64,000 nucleotides of DNA from Lepidodermella squamata (taxonomy: Eukaryota; Gastrotricha), in the NCBI GenBank assembly GCA_047495785.1, contig JBLDXI010000032.1, forward strand, positions 3,658,001-3,722,000, read 5' to 3'. Below are positions 9,861-21,565 of this stretch, one piece after another; position 1 is the first letter of the stretch, and every line of letters begins with the position of its first letter. The position numbers were made by a program, and so were the translations under genes. Below the pieces are notes generated by a model, which made no database searches, was not told where the DNA came from, and worked only from the letters and a program-made list of their open reading frames with translations.

Positions 9861-12800
9861 TCATCTGCCAGCTAGATTTACCAGGTCGCCGTTGTGGTCC
9901 TCATAATCACGTTCTTCGTCGGCAATTTTCCGCGATTCCACAGGTTGGGCGGGTGCTGCAACGGGCGGATCTTCCAGCTTTTCCGGGGCTATCGACGCCG
10001 CGGATTGAACGTGCTCACTCAATTTTGCCGCCATGTGTTTCCGATTACCGAGACCTATCTCAAGCCTAGCCCGGCATGATTCGATCTGGTCGGTTAGCGG
10101 GTAGCTGTCGCAGTTGGTCGTCGACTGGCGATACAGCCGTTTCAGGCCCGGGTCAACCGCCCGGAACACGTGAAGCTGCGTGCAGGCTAGGAAAACATCA
10201 GCAACATCAACTGGCGATTGCTTCGCCCCGTTCCGCTCATTTATTGTTCTTCTACACTCGGAATAGTCCGATAAATAGAACGCGGCAGTGTCAAAGTCAA
10301 ACTGGTCGAAATGACCGTGCCTTGACGTTAAATCAACGACGTTTTCAGTCGAGGCAGTTGATGCAGATGCTGCAGTCGAAGAAGAACTGGTCTGCGGGGC
10401 AGGGCTGGTGGCACCGTTAATCGCACTCAGGAGCAAAGGTTCAGCAATCAAACTTGGGTGATATTGGGAAAACGCTATCGGGAAGTAGACCTGGTACTTC
10501 CGGATCGCCATCAATCGAACCCGGTTGAGAAATTCTCGGCTCAAAAGCGATTCTGGGGGCAACATAAGCACCAGCCAATCTTCACTGTCCTTCCCATTTG
10601 TCTGCCTAGATCTGACAACTGCTTCGAAGAGATGTAGCGACGATCGATGGGGTGTTTGAACACTGAGCCAGGCCAACCGACCAGGGAACTGAGACTCGCC
10701 ATCGGCGACTTGTGATTTCAGTTTCATGAAAGGGTCAACTGCAGTTGTTGAGCTGGGATATACGAGGAGTAGCCATAATTTCAACCGATCGCCGACTTTC
10801 AGCAGAGATAGCACCTGTTCGAGGAAGGCGAGGCCGGTTTCTTCTGCCTCCTCGCTGTCATCTACGAAAATCGGCACGACCAAGGTGATTACCGCGTCTT
10901 CGGTCACGTGAGGAGCGTTGACTGGTTCGAGTCGGTTGAGCGGTTTAAGGACGTGCATAAATTTAAGGACCTTTTCGTGAGTTTCGATGTCGTCGAACAA
11001 CAGGTAGAGCAAATATTCCATACCACGGACTGGGTCGAATTTGCGATAACCACTTTCCAAAGAAAGGAACCGATACCTGCAAAATGAAAACATGAAAAAT
11101 GTAATCAAACCTTCTAAAATTGAAACTTTTGACAGCTCATTAAAATACCCACGATTAACGGTTCGTGATATAGTCCACGATCTCAGGATTTACTGTAATA
11201 AGAATTAAGACAAACCCCAAACTCGAAAAAGAGTATTTAGGAAAACCTAGAGCTTGCGTCTCAAATTTAGAGCTGAAACCCTACATTTAAGGTGTTAACT
11301 AGACACAACCATTTGAAATAAACAAATTGAAGGCAGATAATATGGCAGCAAATCTGAACAATTATTTATTTTCCTAAAAATATCGATGGCAATGCGAGCA
11401 AAAGCCCTTTCGTGCACTAGAATGTTGGCAATAAGGGCAAGTCAATGACGAAACGCCGACAACTGGCTGCAAGTTATTGATCGTACTGACGGCAACTGGA
11501 TTAGCATGTGAGTGGACTTGGTGGTGTTGGATGCAGATGCAACACGAGGCGTCGGTGGCCGGGTAGCACGAGCCTTCAGTCGGGCAACACGGGTCGCCGT
11601 GTAGCCGGCCGCAACACTCGCCGTCGACTATGCCCTGGCGGCGGCATATCACGTAGTGGAAGAGTAGGATCAGTGTGATGAGAAACAGCACCGCCATAAG
11701 CGAGGCAACAGCCAGCATTATGATGAACTCATTCGAGTAGACAGCCGACGAATACGTGGTGTTCGGAATGAAATTTTGAACATAAATCGGCACGCCATAA
11801 GGGTAATTGGTGAAATTCACGGGAGTTAAGGTGGATGAAGACATTTTTTGCAACAATTTTTAAGCGAATCCCCTTTTAGTGCTACACGCGTGTTTCTTAG
11901 CAACTAGGTTCTACCTATTCATGTCATTAGAAAACTATTCACACATACCTCTTTGGGTTAGCTTTTTCAATGAAAGCACTAGCAGATGCAGTCACGCCTT
12001 GAACGTCCTCCAGATCAGGTCCAGCAAGCGGTGTCACTGTCGTGTATTCGTCGGTGAAAAAGACGTGTGTGGAATTGAGGAACTGCCACGGGGCAATGTC
12101 GAAGCGTTGTTTCGGCTTCAGCGGCGGCTGAACGTCGATCGGCCATGACGGCTTGTTTTCGCCCGATGGCAAGTGACTGACCAGGGTGGCTAGCTCTTCA
12201 CGCACGCGGCCCAACTCGGCAAGAGACGTATTGTAGTCGTTTTCGAGGAATAATTTATCGAGGGTGTGGTACTGTGATTGAGTTGAAATCGGGTATACTG
12301 CCCAAGAATTTGATATTTTAGGCAAGAGGTTGACGTCACTGGGATATTCGGCGACCTAAACATATCAAGTTATTAAAAAATGGAGTTTTTTCAAATATAT
12401 TTGGTCCCTGTTTTCAATCTATGACCGGTGAAAACCCGAAGGAAAATATTTTTTTTAACATCAAATTGACTTTTTTTAACATCAAATTACTTTTTCTATC
12501 ATCAAACTCTTTTTTCAACAGCAAAATTCAGAAATTATTATTTGACAGGGAAGAATATACTTTCATGATGAAGTTGTGGAGTTTAAGTGCCTATCACCTC
12601 GGGTGATGATAGCGGGACCCAGACTCATGCCAGACCAATGATCAAAACTTCTGAGTAGCACGCCTCAGGAAGGCGTGCTAATGATAGGAAGCTGTTCTCA
12701 ACAATCAGGGGTCTGCGCTAATCGATTATTGGATTTTTTGGCGATTCATAGTGGTTGAAAGACATTTTGAATTATAAAGAGACCTCGCTAACGGTGGCGA

Positions 12801-14605
12801 CATCACCTATTGTTATTGTCGCTACATGCGAAAGTCCGGCTACTATAACTACGAACGATGTCAGTGCCAGGCAAAGTTGCTTCTCGACGGCGAGACATGG
12901 GTGCTAATGGCATCCAGGTCGAAGCAGCGTCACAAGACGGCGTAAAACGTTCCGGCGGCTTAACCTTGAAGGGCCCTGACTAATTTCATTCATTTGAATC
13001 AATGTCTTAGCAAAAATATGAATCGTAAAATTATTCGGACAAATATTTAAAAATTCAATATTTTTTGGCAAAAAATCAAATATTTGTCCGCAACTTTGCA
13101 AATTTGCAGCTAACTCAATTTTCAATAATTTCTTGAACGGGTTCGACGGCAACAAACTACATTGTTCGTCCGAATTTTTTGTTATTTTTCCGGACCGGTC
13201 ATCATCAAGGGCTTTAATGAGTGTGGATCGCAAAAATTAACATATCGCAATTTGCTGTTGAAAAAAGAGTTTGATGATAGAAAAAGTAATTTGATGTTGA
13301 ACAAAGTCAATTTGATGTTAAAAAAAATGTGACCCAACCCGAAGCTCATGTTTTTTCAAGCTATCTATGTTACTCAAATCTGTTTCCTAATTCTGGGTCT
13401 ATTTCATGGTATTAGTAGCTAACATATTTAAATTTCTGCTATTGGCTGATTTCGTATTATCTTTGACAAATCCTCCTTAATATTCAATTTCGCTTACCGA
13501 CTAAATTAAACAAAAATGTATAAAAAAATACCTGAAATCGCTCGATATCGATCGCTTCAGAATCGACACAGGCTTGTTTGAAGATCGAGTCTAGGCAGTC
13601 GAGCGAGTCGAAGCGCGCACTTGCGTCCCTAGGGCATTGCGGCGATGACTCAAAAGCCGCATAAATATCATTCATCAATTTCTGTAAATTAAAAAAAATG
13701 CGCATCAGGAAAAAAATCGATAGTTGACGAATTACATTTGATACAAGAACGGATCTCAGCGGAAGTCTTGAAGAAGGAGAAGCCAAGCCGCGAGAGCTAT
13801 CACAGCTGTAACCCGCTTCGCTGATCTGTGGCACCATCAACAGCCGGTCATAAGTTGGAGACATTGACATCAATTCGTCGAAAAGTTTCTCGTATCTCAC
13901 GTAGACTTGGGGAAATGCGATCACAAACCAATCGAATTGAGTCCGATATTGCTCGGCAACCTTGAAAAGTGTCTCCATAACAAGCCGAGTAACTCTCCGC
14001 ATTAAGGCGGCATTCTCGTTATCAGCCTCCGACTGATTTGGGTCCAGCGGCTGCGAATTTGAGCTAGCCAACTGCGAGTCGGATAATCGCATGGTTAAAA
14101 AACTCGATAAATTAGCCTTAATTTCATGCTCGAGCGACGATATAAGAGATTGCTGACCGGATAAAATTGAAATGACACTGAAAGGCACGTTAGTGATTTC
14201 CGAGTTGTGATAAATATTTCGATACAGCTCTTCGATTAACGGCAAATCGTTGCGCGATGAGATTATTGTTACTGAGAGCAGTTTACTTCGAATGCCAAGC
14301 TCATGCGATAGAAAATGAGGCCGATTTTTCGCTGTTATCGCCGGATTGGCGACCTGTGATTGGGCGCCGGGTTTCGCCGCCGAATTCACAGCGCTAAACC
14401 GGCTTTCGCTGTGCCGATGCGAGGAAGACGCTGATTTCGGGCCGAGGATGAACCGCCCGTCAAACATGCACATTCGGTCGAGAAAAGGCGCGAGAATAAG
14501 GCTGAGAAAAACGCCAATCGCCACGCCACAAGCGATTGACATCATCTGTCGAAGGTAGAATTTTGAGCGCACGAATAGCGCTAGGCAATTACTCGTTATC
14601 CGCAT
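9861..14605 (-). CDS. Chondroitin polymerizing factor-like glycosyltransferase, 4 exons
   Basis: Golgi type II membrane protein of the chondroitin synthase/ChPF family, which builds chondroitin chains with chondroitin synthase (MIG-22 with SQV-5 in C. elegans). Exons join in phase: 14605-13736, 13681-13532, 12355-11949, 11076-9861; about 880 aa. A signal-anchor helix lies at about residues 21-40, with a Ser-rich stem after it. PWQFLNSTHVFF and the C-terminal blocks YRFLSLESGYRKFDP, RGMEYLLYL and QVYFPIAFSQYHP mark the family. Where catalytic members carry a D-x-D metal motif before the FL-x-R helix, this protein reads LPPES, so it is more likely the co-polymerase than the catalytic synthase. 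Intron 2 (1.2 kb) contains a TIR element and intron 3 (0.9 kb) contains a nested gene on the same strand. An acceptor-like TTTTTCTTAG near 14642 precedes the start. Confidence 0.88.
11374..11844 (-). CDS. Small single-pass membrane protein nested in a CHPF intron
   Basis: A 156-aa open frame on the same strand as the host gene, lying wholly inside its third intron. Residues about 30-55 form one transmembrane helix (LAVASLMAVLFLITLILLF). The N-terminal side carries NFTN and NTTY sequons. The C-terminal side is Cys/His-rich and ends with CPYC ... CSHC, a possible zinc-ribbon pair. AATAAATAA follows the stop closely, giving it its own poly(A) signal. The ATG at 11844 is the first in frame. I do not recognise a family. 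It could instead be an alternative 3' exon of the host, but it is not joined in phase by any obvious acceptor. Confidence 0.6.
   Translation of the reverse strand: MSSSTLTPVNFTNYPYGVPIYVQNFIPNTTYSSAVYSNEFIIMLAVASLMAVLFLITLILLFHYVICRRQGIVDGECCGRLHGDPCCPTEGSCYPATDASCCICIQHHQVHSHANPVAVSTINNLQPVVGVSSLTCPYCQHSSARKGFCSHCHRYF
12442..13335. mobile_element. Non-autonomous TIR transposon inside a CHPF intron
   Basis: Inverted repeats at 12449-12525 and 13251-13327 match at about 75 of 77 positions and consist of reiterated TTTTTAACATCAAATT-like units. The 9-base direct repeat AACCCGAAG flanks the unit (12433-12441 and 13336-13344), fitting a target duplication of the MULE size class. The 894-base body holds no transposase; a 109-aa minus-strand open frame (13233-12904) has no recognisable motif. 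Two perfect small stem-loops sit inside (near 12593-12607 and 12657-12679). It is not obviously related in sequence to the MULE at 3.2 kb. Confidence 0.82.
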
Positions 14606-15320
14606 TTGGCTCGTGTCTAGTTTACATAACGATAAAATTTCTAAGAAAAATAAATGGATTAATTTTTACATCATGAAACCATCGAATGCTGTTTTTTTAC
14701 TGTTGTCAAAAAGGAAGAACGCCATTTAGCCATGCAGATACAGATTATAATAATGTACAGCTAAAACATCGCTGTCGAGTTCTCTCTCTCTCTATTTCGC
14801 TCGGTATTTCGAATAGGCAAGGAAAATATTATAGTCCCTAGACGACAACGAAGAGAATACAAAATTACTTCCGCACATCTTGTTAAGAAACATTTAATAA
14901 GAAAATATGTTATGAAGAAGGCTACATTGCGAGGAGACACCCTGCACCACTTCCGACTTCCGAAAATAAAGCACAACAAAAAAGTGAGAAAAAGTTGCAC
15001 AATTATCATCGCTCATTATTCAGACCAGATATTATAATGAAGAGATAAAGCTTTGCCATCACCATTGAAATTAGAAAACAATAATATTTGCAACTGGGCA
15101 ACAAATTTGAACGAAAAGAAAAATAAAAACAACCGTATTCAGCCGCCTTAAATGCTAAATGCATGTCAGGCGGGAGTCAGATCACACATTTTTTACGATA
15201 TCATGCCATAATATAAATAACCGAAAAAAAACAGGTAGACCACGTGGAATAGCTTCAAAATAATGACTTAGATATATCATAGGTAGTGCTTGCTTGTAGT
15301 TTACATTTTGGCTAAAACTG

Positions 15321-17612
15321 TCACGGTGTAGTGCTGTCGACGCTAGGTGTGGAAGATTGCGATACAAAGCTATCATACGGGCAGCGCTGGTTGAGATGGT
15401 CGCCCGTGCACTGGACAGCTGGCAGCGATGCACAGTCCCATTGGCCACACGAATGTGCACTTCGCACCAGCGGGTACAACGCGCATGGAATGCGATCTAG
15501 ACGGCGGAATGCCCGAAGCAATTGACGAGCTTTTGCGAGAACTTCGTCGCCGTTCATGCGCCCTCCAAGTTCGTTAAAATACAGCAACGTTTCATCGTAG
15601 GCCAACTTCTCATTCACGGCTGATAAAAGTATAATAGAACTCGAATTTTAGCTATTGGGTGAAAATCTTACCAACTGAGCCATAGATAGCAATTATGGCC
15701 AGGGCTACAAATAAGTGAAAATACGAGGTGTCTGGACAGGCGAAACAACAATCCCAAATTCGAAGCAGATCTCTCTCACAAAATTCCCTCTTGAAAAACA
15801 ATAGTACCCATCTAAAATAAAACAACTTTAACATAAGAAAAATCACGTAAAATCATCGTATAACCTGTGGCAGAATAACAGATCTATAGAATCGCCTGTA
15901 CGCATCAGATGGCCGTAGAAACTAGGCGTGAATAATTGAATAAGTCGCCGCAAATAGTTGAGTTGCTCGTCGATAGTGCGATCTTTCGGCGAAACGAAGA
16001 ATGCGGTATGCAGAAAGCGCCTGAAAACTCCGAACATGTCCGCTTCTTGGCCGTCAAACACGCCAAAATAAGTCGCCAACAAGTCAGACATACCCTATTA
16101 AATTAATTCAAACAGTAAAAAACTCAAAGGGTGAAGCAAAAAATGAAAAGTATTCGGGAACTCCACCTTAAAACTATATATCCATATAACAATCGGATGA
16201 AATTCGGGTAATTTCAACTGACGATTATATGAATTTGAATCCTAAATTATAACCTTGAATCCATAAATTCAACATTCCATTCAATTTTTGTTTGGGAGAG
16301 CCTAAGGAATGAACTTAGGTTGCAAAGTGGTTTTCCATACGTTAAATCGGTGTATACGATACAATTAACGATTATTTTTAATTCCTGGTCTAATTTAAAA
16401 TATAGATATCGCATTGTACCTGTGTATAACCAATTACAGGTTCACAAACTGCAACATTGAGTAGAATGTTTTGAAGGGTAGTGCAATTCGGGTTATTAGC
16501 CCCAGCGAAAATCGGATTGGTCCTATCGGTGCGAACGACGTCTTTCTCCACGGTAGACGCGACCTGTTTCCAGAAAGTATCGCGCATATCTTCGTCCATA
16601 TTCTGCCGCGCTTTCGTGCATCGGTGGTACTCGATAACAAAGTCATTGCGTATCTGCTCGCGACTTTCATGGCTGCTATCGAACGGATACACGCTAATTA
16701 GGAACGGCCAGACATAACGCCGCAGGTCGTCGCACATTGGTTTGAAGAAAATTCGCTTCCGAATTTCGGCCTCATTCGAAACCTCGCCGGTATCGCTGAC
16801 AAACGCGTACCATGCAGCCTTTGTCAACGGCTCGACTTGCTCTTCGGGCAGTATCGGCTCTGTCGCAACCGAATCGCCGCGGCGGAAGCTTGGTTTTCGC
16901 ACCCGGAATTCTTGAATACTGGTCAGAATGCTGTTTGGTTTCCGGTTTTTCGGCTCTTCGAATAACGAACAGAACTGCTCTATCACATTGGCGAGACGAT
17001 CGAGACCGCCGGTGTGAAAATGGAAGACTTTAGACTGGTTTTCTTGACTAACAACAAGAAACGCTCCTGCCGACTGAAATGAGTCCGTATAGAAAAACCG
17101 GAGGCGTTTGATTGTAGCTGGAAACAATTAAAATTAATATTATTTTGGAGAAATTTAGATTTCTTACTGAGATCAACAAAAAAGCTGCTTTGTCCCTTGG
17201 TTTGGCGGCCAGCGCTCGACAAAACCGGCTGCGATTCTAGTTTCGGCAACGATTTGAAAGGGCGCGACTCAAAAGCAGGCTGTGGGCCTGTCGGGCTGTC
17301 TGCATCGCCACGGCAGGTTGAGTCAAAAAAACTATCGTTAGCAAGCCAATGAAGCAACAAGCCGGACCTCAGCTCTTTCCCGGCCTTGAAATACAGGGCA
17401 AAATAACCACCGATGTGAACCACATTTCCAGTTGGTGGGGTCACGTGGACGCAAACGTTATTTTTCGCATAGACCAGCTCGCCGTTTTTGTAATCTTTTG
17501 GATTCGCAGCATCAAATAGCGAATCTATTGTATTGTCACGCTCGAGTAACGTAGATAGAATGTGATTCGCTCGCAGAGTAGCTTTACTAACAAACTGCCC
17601 AAAAGCACTCAT
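15321..17612 (-). CDS. TBC1D16: TBC1D16-like Rab GTPase-activating protein, 5 exons
   Basis: Rab GAP; vertebrate TBC1D16 acts on Rab4A in endosomal receptor recycling. Exons in phase: 17612-17168, 17117-16420, 16094-15865, 15811-15672, 15619-15321; 603 aa (human 767). The N-terminal block VYAKNNVCVH, the KVFHFHTGGLD segment, the TBC domain and the C-terminal LPAVQCTG ... CPYDSF all match TBC1D16 as I know it. Both catalytic fingers are present: Arg of DVVRTDR (about residue 344) and Gln of GYTQG (about 381), the latter split across an exon junction. It starts 125 bases after the haspin stop on the same strand, with an acceptor-like TTTATTTTAG ending 14 bases before the ATG, so it is likely the downstream gene of a two-gene operon. 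Confidence 0.93.
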
Positions 17613-17736
17613 TTCGCAGTAAAATTCTAAAATAAAATAAAAGATAAAATTTAAAAATGACCGGTAATTTTTAATTGAAGATACAAATTTTGAATGAAAA
17701 TGCTGAGATTATAAAAAGCAAGCAGGATATGAGCAA
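17613..17736 (-). promoter_or_regulatory. Haspin-TBC1D16 intercistronic spacer with acceptor-like motif
   Basis: 124 bases between the haspin stop and the TBC1D16 start. Read on the minus strand it is U-rich and ends TTTTATTTTAG followed by 14 bases and the ATG. This is what an SL trans-splice acceptor in an operon looks like. It could also be a cis acceptor for an unseen 5' UTR exon. Confidence 0.5.
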
Positions 17737-20724
17737 TCACTCTTGAATGTTGAGCAGTGTAGAAGCACGAGGAATGAGATGATCGTTAACAAAAGACGAG
17801 GCTGATTTGGCATCTTGAATTAATAAAAACAGTTCTTCCAAGACTTTCATGCACTTTTTATGCAGTACATTCGTTTTCGCGACTTTGAATACGAACCGGT
17901 TTCGCATTTTGTCCAACAGGTACTGTAACCAAAAACAATTCGTCCGGGGCGTGAAAGCAGCCCAATTGTCGCTACGAAAAATAACAAAATCATTTGTTAA
18001 TGAATAAACAACGCTCCTGTAAAACTTACTTGCACTCCTTCCGCATCATTCGATAGACCTCGAATTGAAAATCTTCACTAGCATCGCCCATGAAAAGGCC
18101 TTCGTCTTCACTCAGATTTGTGCACACAACGATGCCGTCCTCAGAGCATCGCGACAGAGTGTAATCGATAATCGCCACTTCATATCCGGCCGAGGCGAGC
18201 GAGACACGTTTAGTACCGATCCTATACTCGAGTCGCTGGTCCTCGGCCGCATGAACCAGAATGTTGCCCCAATGCAAATCACGGTGTTCGAATGAGCAAG
18301 CTGATTCGCCAACTGCGAGAGAAACGGCGACCTGTGCAAATAACGACAGCGCTTCATATCCGCTTGGACATCTGAAATTTTCCAACGGCTCGCCTCCGAA
18401 TACGGAATCGAATAACAAGAAATGTTGTGTATCGTCAAACATTTTCGGATGATCGTTTTCCGATCCTTTTGTAGCCGCAAATTTCTCCCAAATTGAGACG
18501 AGAAAAGGCGGAAATCGACCCTTGACAACACGAATCTGGTTGATGGTAACAAAATTCGGCGAGGCATTGGAGATTGCAAGGTCATTTTCGCTAGCAAAAC
18601 TCATTCGGAGCATTGAATCACGAGCTTTCCGACTTCTTGTGCTTTTACAAGGGGCCCTGTTATGGTCATCTTTCAACCGCAAAGCTGCTTCGGTCAAGGA
18701 GGCTGTCTTCCGAGACACGACTACTTCCGTCAAAATTTGACCAAACGTTTTCTGAGCTTGTTCATTGAAATCAATGGTTCCATTTATAGGAATAACTTTG
18801 ATGACCCGACCAGCTGTGCCCGCGATGCTGATTTTGAATACCTCTCCAGAAACTCCTTCGCCTATCTTTACGCAACATTTCTTTTCAATAGCGCTGAAAA
18901 ACTTGTCAAACAAAACGACATCATCCTGACCACAGGCCGCCAGCAATTTGTCAAATTCGGACAGCTGGGGCTCAGCTGTTAACATCGATAAGCGAGATTT
19001 GGAGAAGGCATCGGCAATGCCGATAGCTGATTTATCTTTTTGCTCTGATTCAACGAATGAGACCTCGCGAGTCAACAGGCTTTTCCTTCTCATAGAAACA
19101 TCAACAAGTCGATTGGAGCTGTTCATGAGAGAAGAATTATTTCCAGGGTTTGAAAGCTGATTCGCAAATTTCGTTTTGGGGGCTATCAAGTCTCCAACTA
19201 CGTCTCCTAGCTCGCTTTCAGCCGGCTCCGATACGACACTAGCGTTGGCCGCACCAAAGTGGTCGACTACGAGAGCGATCGGCGATGGAACGTACTTCTG
19301 AACCGGCAATTTTGGTAAATTCGAGTCATGTTCAATAGAGACATCGACAGGAAGAGTCTCGATGTTGGATCCTGTTAAATCGCCAGGCAAAATGCTTTGT
19401 GTTGGGCCGAATGATATCTGTGATGGTAATTGAAGAGAGTCGTCCATAATTGCGGTTTTCCCAATTGTCAAAGCAATCGTTGCAGAGCGTGAGACGTTGT
19501 TAGCCTCTGTTTTTGAATTTAAATCCGAGTCTGATAACGAGTAAAAACTGTCGACAGAACGTTCACTGGCTTCGATGATGCTAGGAACGTTCAGCGCGTC
19601 CCATCTATCAGTAATTGCTGGTCCATCATTATCCTCAATAACTGAGTCAGCAAATCTGACAGACTTCTGGCGCAAATCAATAGATTCACTGCAAGACTTC
19701 TCGGCAAGTTTGCTTTGGTTGGAGACAATTGAGGATTCCTGAGCCATGGATTGTAATCTGCTTTTGACTGAAATTCGAGAAGCTGCGAGGGAAGCCGAGG
19801 AACGTGGTCGTAAGGAGTATCCTATGTCCCAAAAATGGAAACATGAATGAGAACATGACTAATGCTATGCAAACTGACTCGAGCTTGAAGGTGCAAACTT
19901 GGGAGTAGGGAGTTTGGCGTTGCCAACGTGCTCTATGTCGTCAACAGCTCCATCCTCTTCGGCAGTAAATACGACAGGACTAGCTTTGGCTGATCCGAGA
20001 AGCTGTTGAGAGCGTGATTTCACCATATTAGCCGCAGGAGTACTCGCAAGATGCAAGTTTTGTGAATGGCTCTATTAAATATGAATAAACGGCAAAATTA
20101 CCCCCACTTGAGTAATCGCCTCAAAACTTGCCCTCGAAACATTGTTTGGCATTGTTTCTAGAATCGGTTCAACTATTTCCTCATTGGCCACTGCAGTTTT
20201 AGCGTCTTCTGAATTTTTATCTGATAAAGCTCCCTGAAATACACAAGTTCATTTTCTTAGTTTAAATGTTAGCCGGGCCACCAACTTACCTCCAATTTAG
20301 TTTTCTCAAATGTTACAGCCAGGGAATAATCCTCATACTCTCTGAAGTCGATGGAAGATCTGGCCCATGGCTCTTTATTTTGGACTTCTTTTGGCTTTGT
20401 CGGCTTAGCTTTAGACTTGTTGGTCTTTTTGCTATCTTTGACTCCGTTACCCTTGGCAGCAGTTTTCGCTTTTCTCGCCTGGCTCTTTTTAGTTTTAGAT
20501 GCAGGTTCGTTTTCTTCATTTTCTTCGATTGATTCTGAGAACAGCTTGATTTTTGCATCGACAAGGTCATCGGCAGGTACATCTCGTTTCTGAGAGCGTC
20601 GAGTAGCGATTTTAGTAGATACAGGTGGTTTTTCATGAAGGACGGGAATCCCCGATTCCTCGGTTATCACAGGAATGTCCAACTTTTTGCGGCCATAAAC
20701 GGTGGCCGGCTTTTTAGATGTCAT
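17737..20724 (-). CDS. Haspin-like histone H3 Thr3 kinase, 5 exons
   Basis: Atypical Ser/Thr kinase that phosphorylates histone H3 on Thr3 at mitotic centromeres to recruit the chromosomal passenger complex. Exons in phase: 20724-20290, 20233-20102, 20071-19879, 19821-18030, 17971-17737; 928 aa. The basic N-terminus carries a TVYGRKK motif and Lys/Ala/Ser-rich sequence, followed by a long acidic Ser-rich region. The C-terminal kinase domain shows the glycine loop GEGVSGEVFK, VIKVIP with the catalytic Lys, HRDLHWGNIL, and IIDYT in place of DFG, which is diagnostic of haspin. The last exon adds the haspin-type C-lobe end DNWAAFTPRTNCFWLQYLLDK. The exon 2 donor is ambiguous by six bases (both keep the frame). 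Confidence 0.92.
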
Positions 20725-21565
20725 TCATCAAAATTGTGTTCCCGACCAGCAAGCTAGAAATAGCTTATACCTATCAAACGATAAGAATGATTGCTATGAA
20801 CGCACAGAAATCGTAAAAACGCCCCACAGAAATCGTAATCGAATCGCGACGATCATCCTCGAGGTTTAGCAAGTCATCAAAAGTCAAAAGTGCAATGAGG
20901 ATAAACACTGCCTTAGTGGCTATCTGAAGACATATTGGTGAGAATGAAGAGGTGAAATACTGAGCCGAAAATCATAGGGGACAGTTATTCCGAGTTGTGA
21001 TCTGCCTTGCTTGGCCTACTCAATATAGGCTGAGCTGAGGGGCCCGCATTTTTCTCATATCAAGCTTCAAGCTTAATGAAAACTTCTGGATCAGTGGATC
21101 GATGCGCTACGTCGGCATTTGCCGTTGAGCAGAAACAACCTTTAAAGCTACAAGCCACAGCATGTCAAGGTAAGTCCGGAGCCACCTACGGTCTCAGGAA
21201 AGATTTTATTTTTAGAACAAAATGAAATCTAAAAACTGTCAGTTATTAGGTTTTGAACAATATTTACTGTCACATCATGAATTCGTTTGCAAAAATATTA
21301 TCTACAGTTTTTAATAGTTTATTATTTTAAAGCGGCAAATTCAAAAAATCCTCGATCGTCAGGTTAGAGGTCAGAACCTCCCTTAGCTCCACTGCTTCAT
21401 GCGGAAATATGGGAAGCGGTAAGTTTTTTTTCGCACGTCACACGCGTCTCACCTCGCGGCGTGTTATTGCGCCGAGTCCGTGAAATCTATGAAGTTGTGA
21501 GACTCGGCAGTGGCAAGGATGGAAGTCGTAAGTCTTGTTAGACAGTCATGTTGCTGGGTTCAATA
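20725..21565. other. Intergenic region, no gene seen
   Basis: An acceptor-like GCTATTTCTAG (read on the minus strand, ending about 20753) precedes the haspin start. I see no coding sequence or RNA gene in the rest. Confidence 0.45.

Noticed and set aside
13484-13530. Continuation of the CHPF exon 2 frame past 13532
   Set aside because: A GTATTT donor at 13531 joins in phase to the conserved exon at 12355, so the read-through is intronic.
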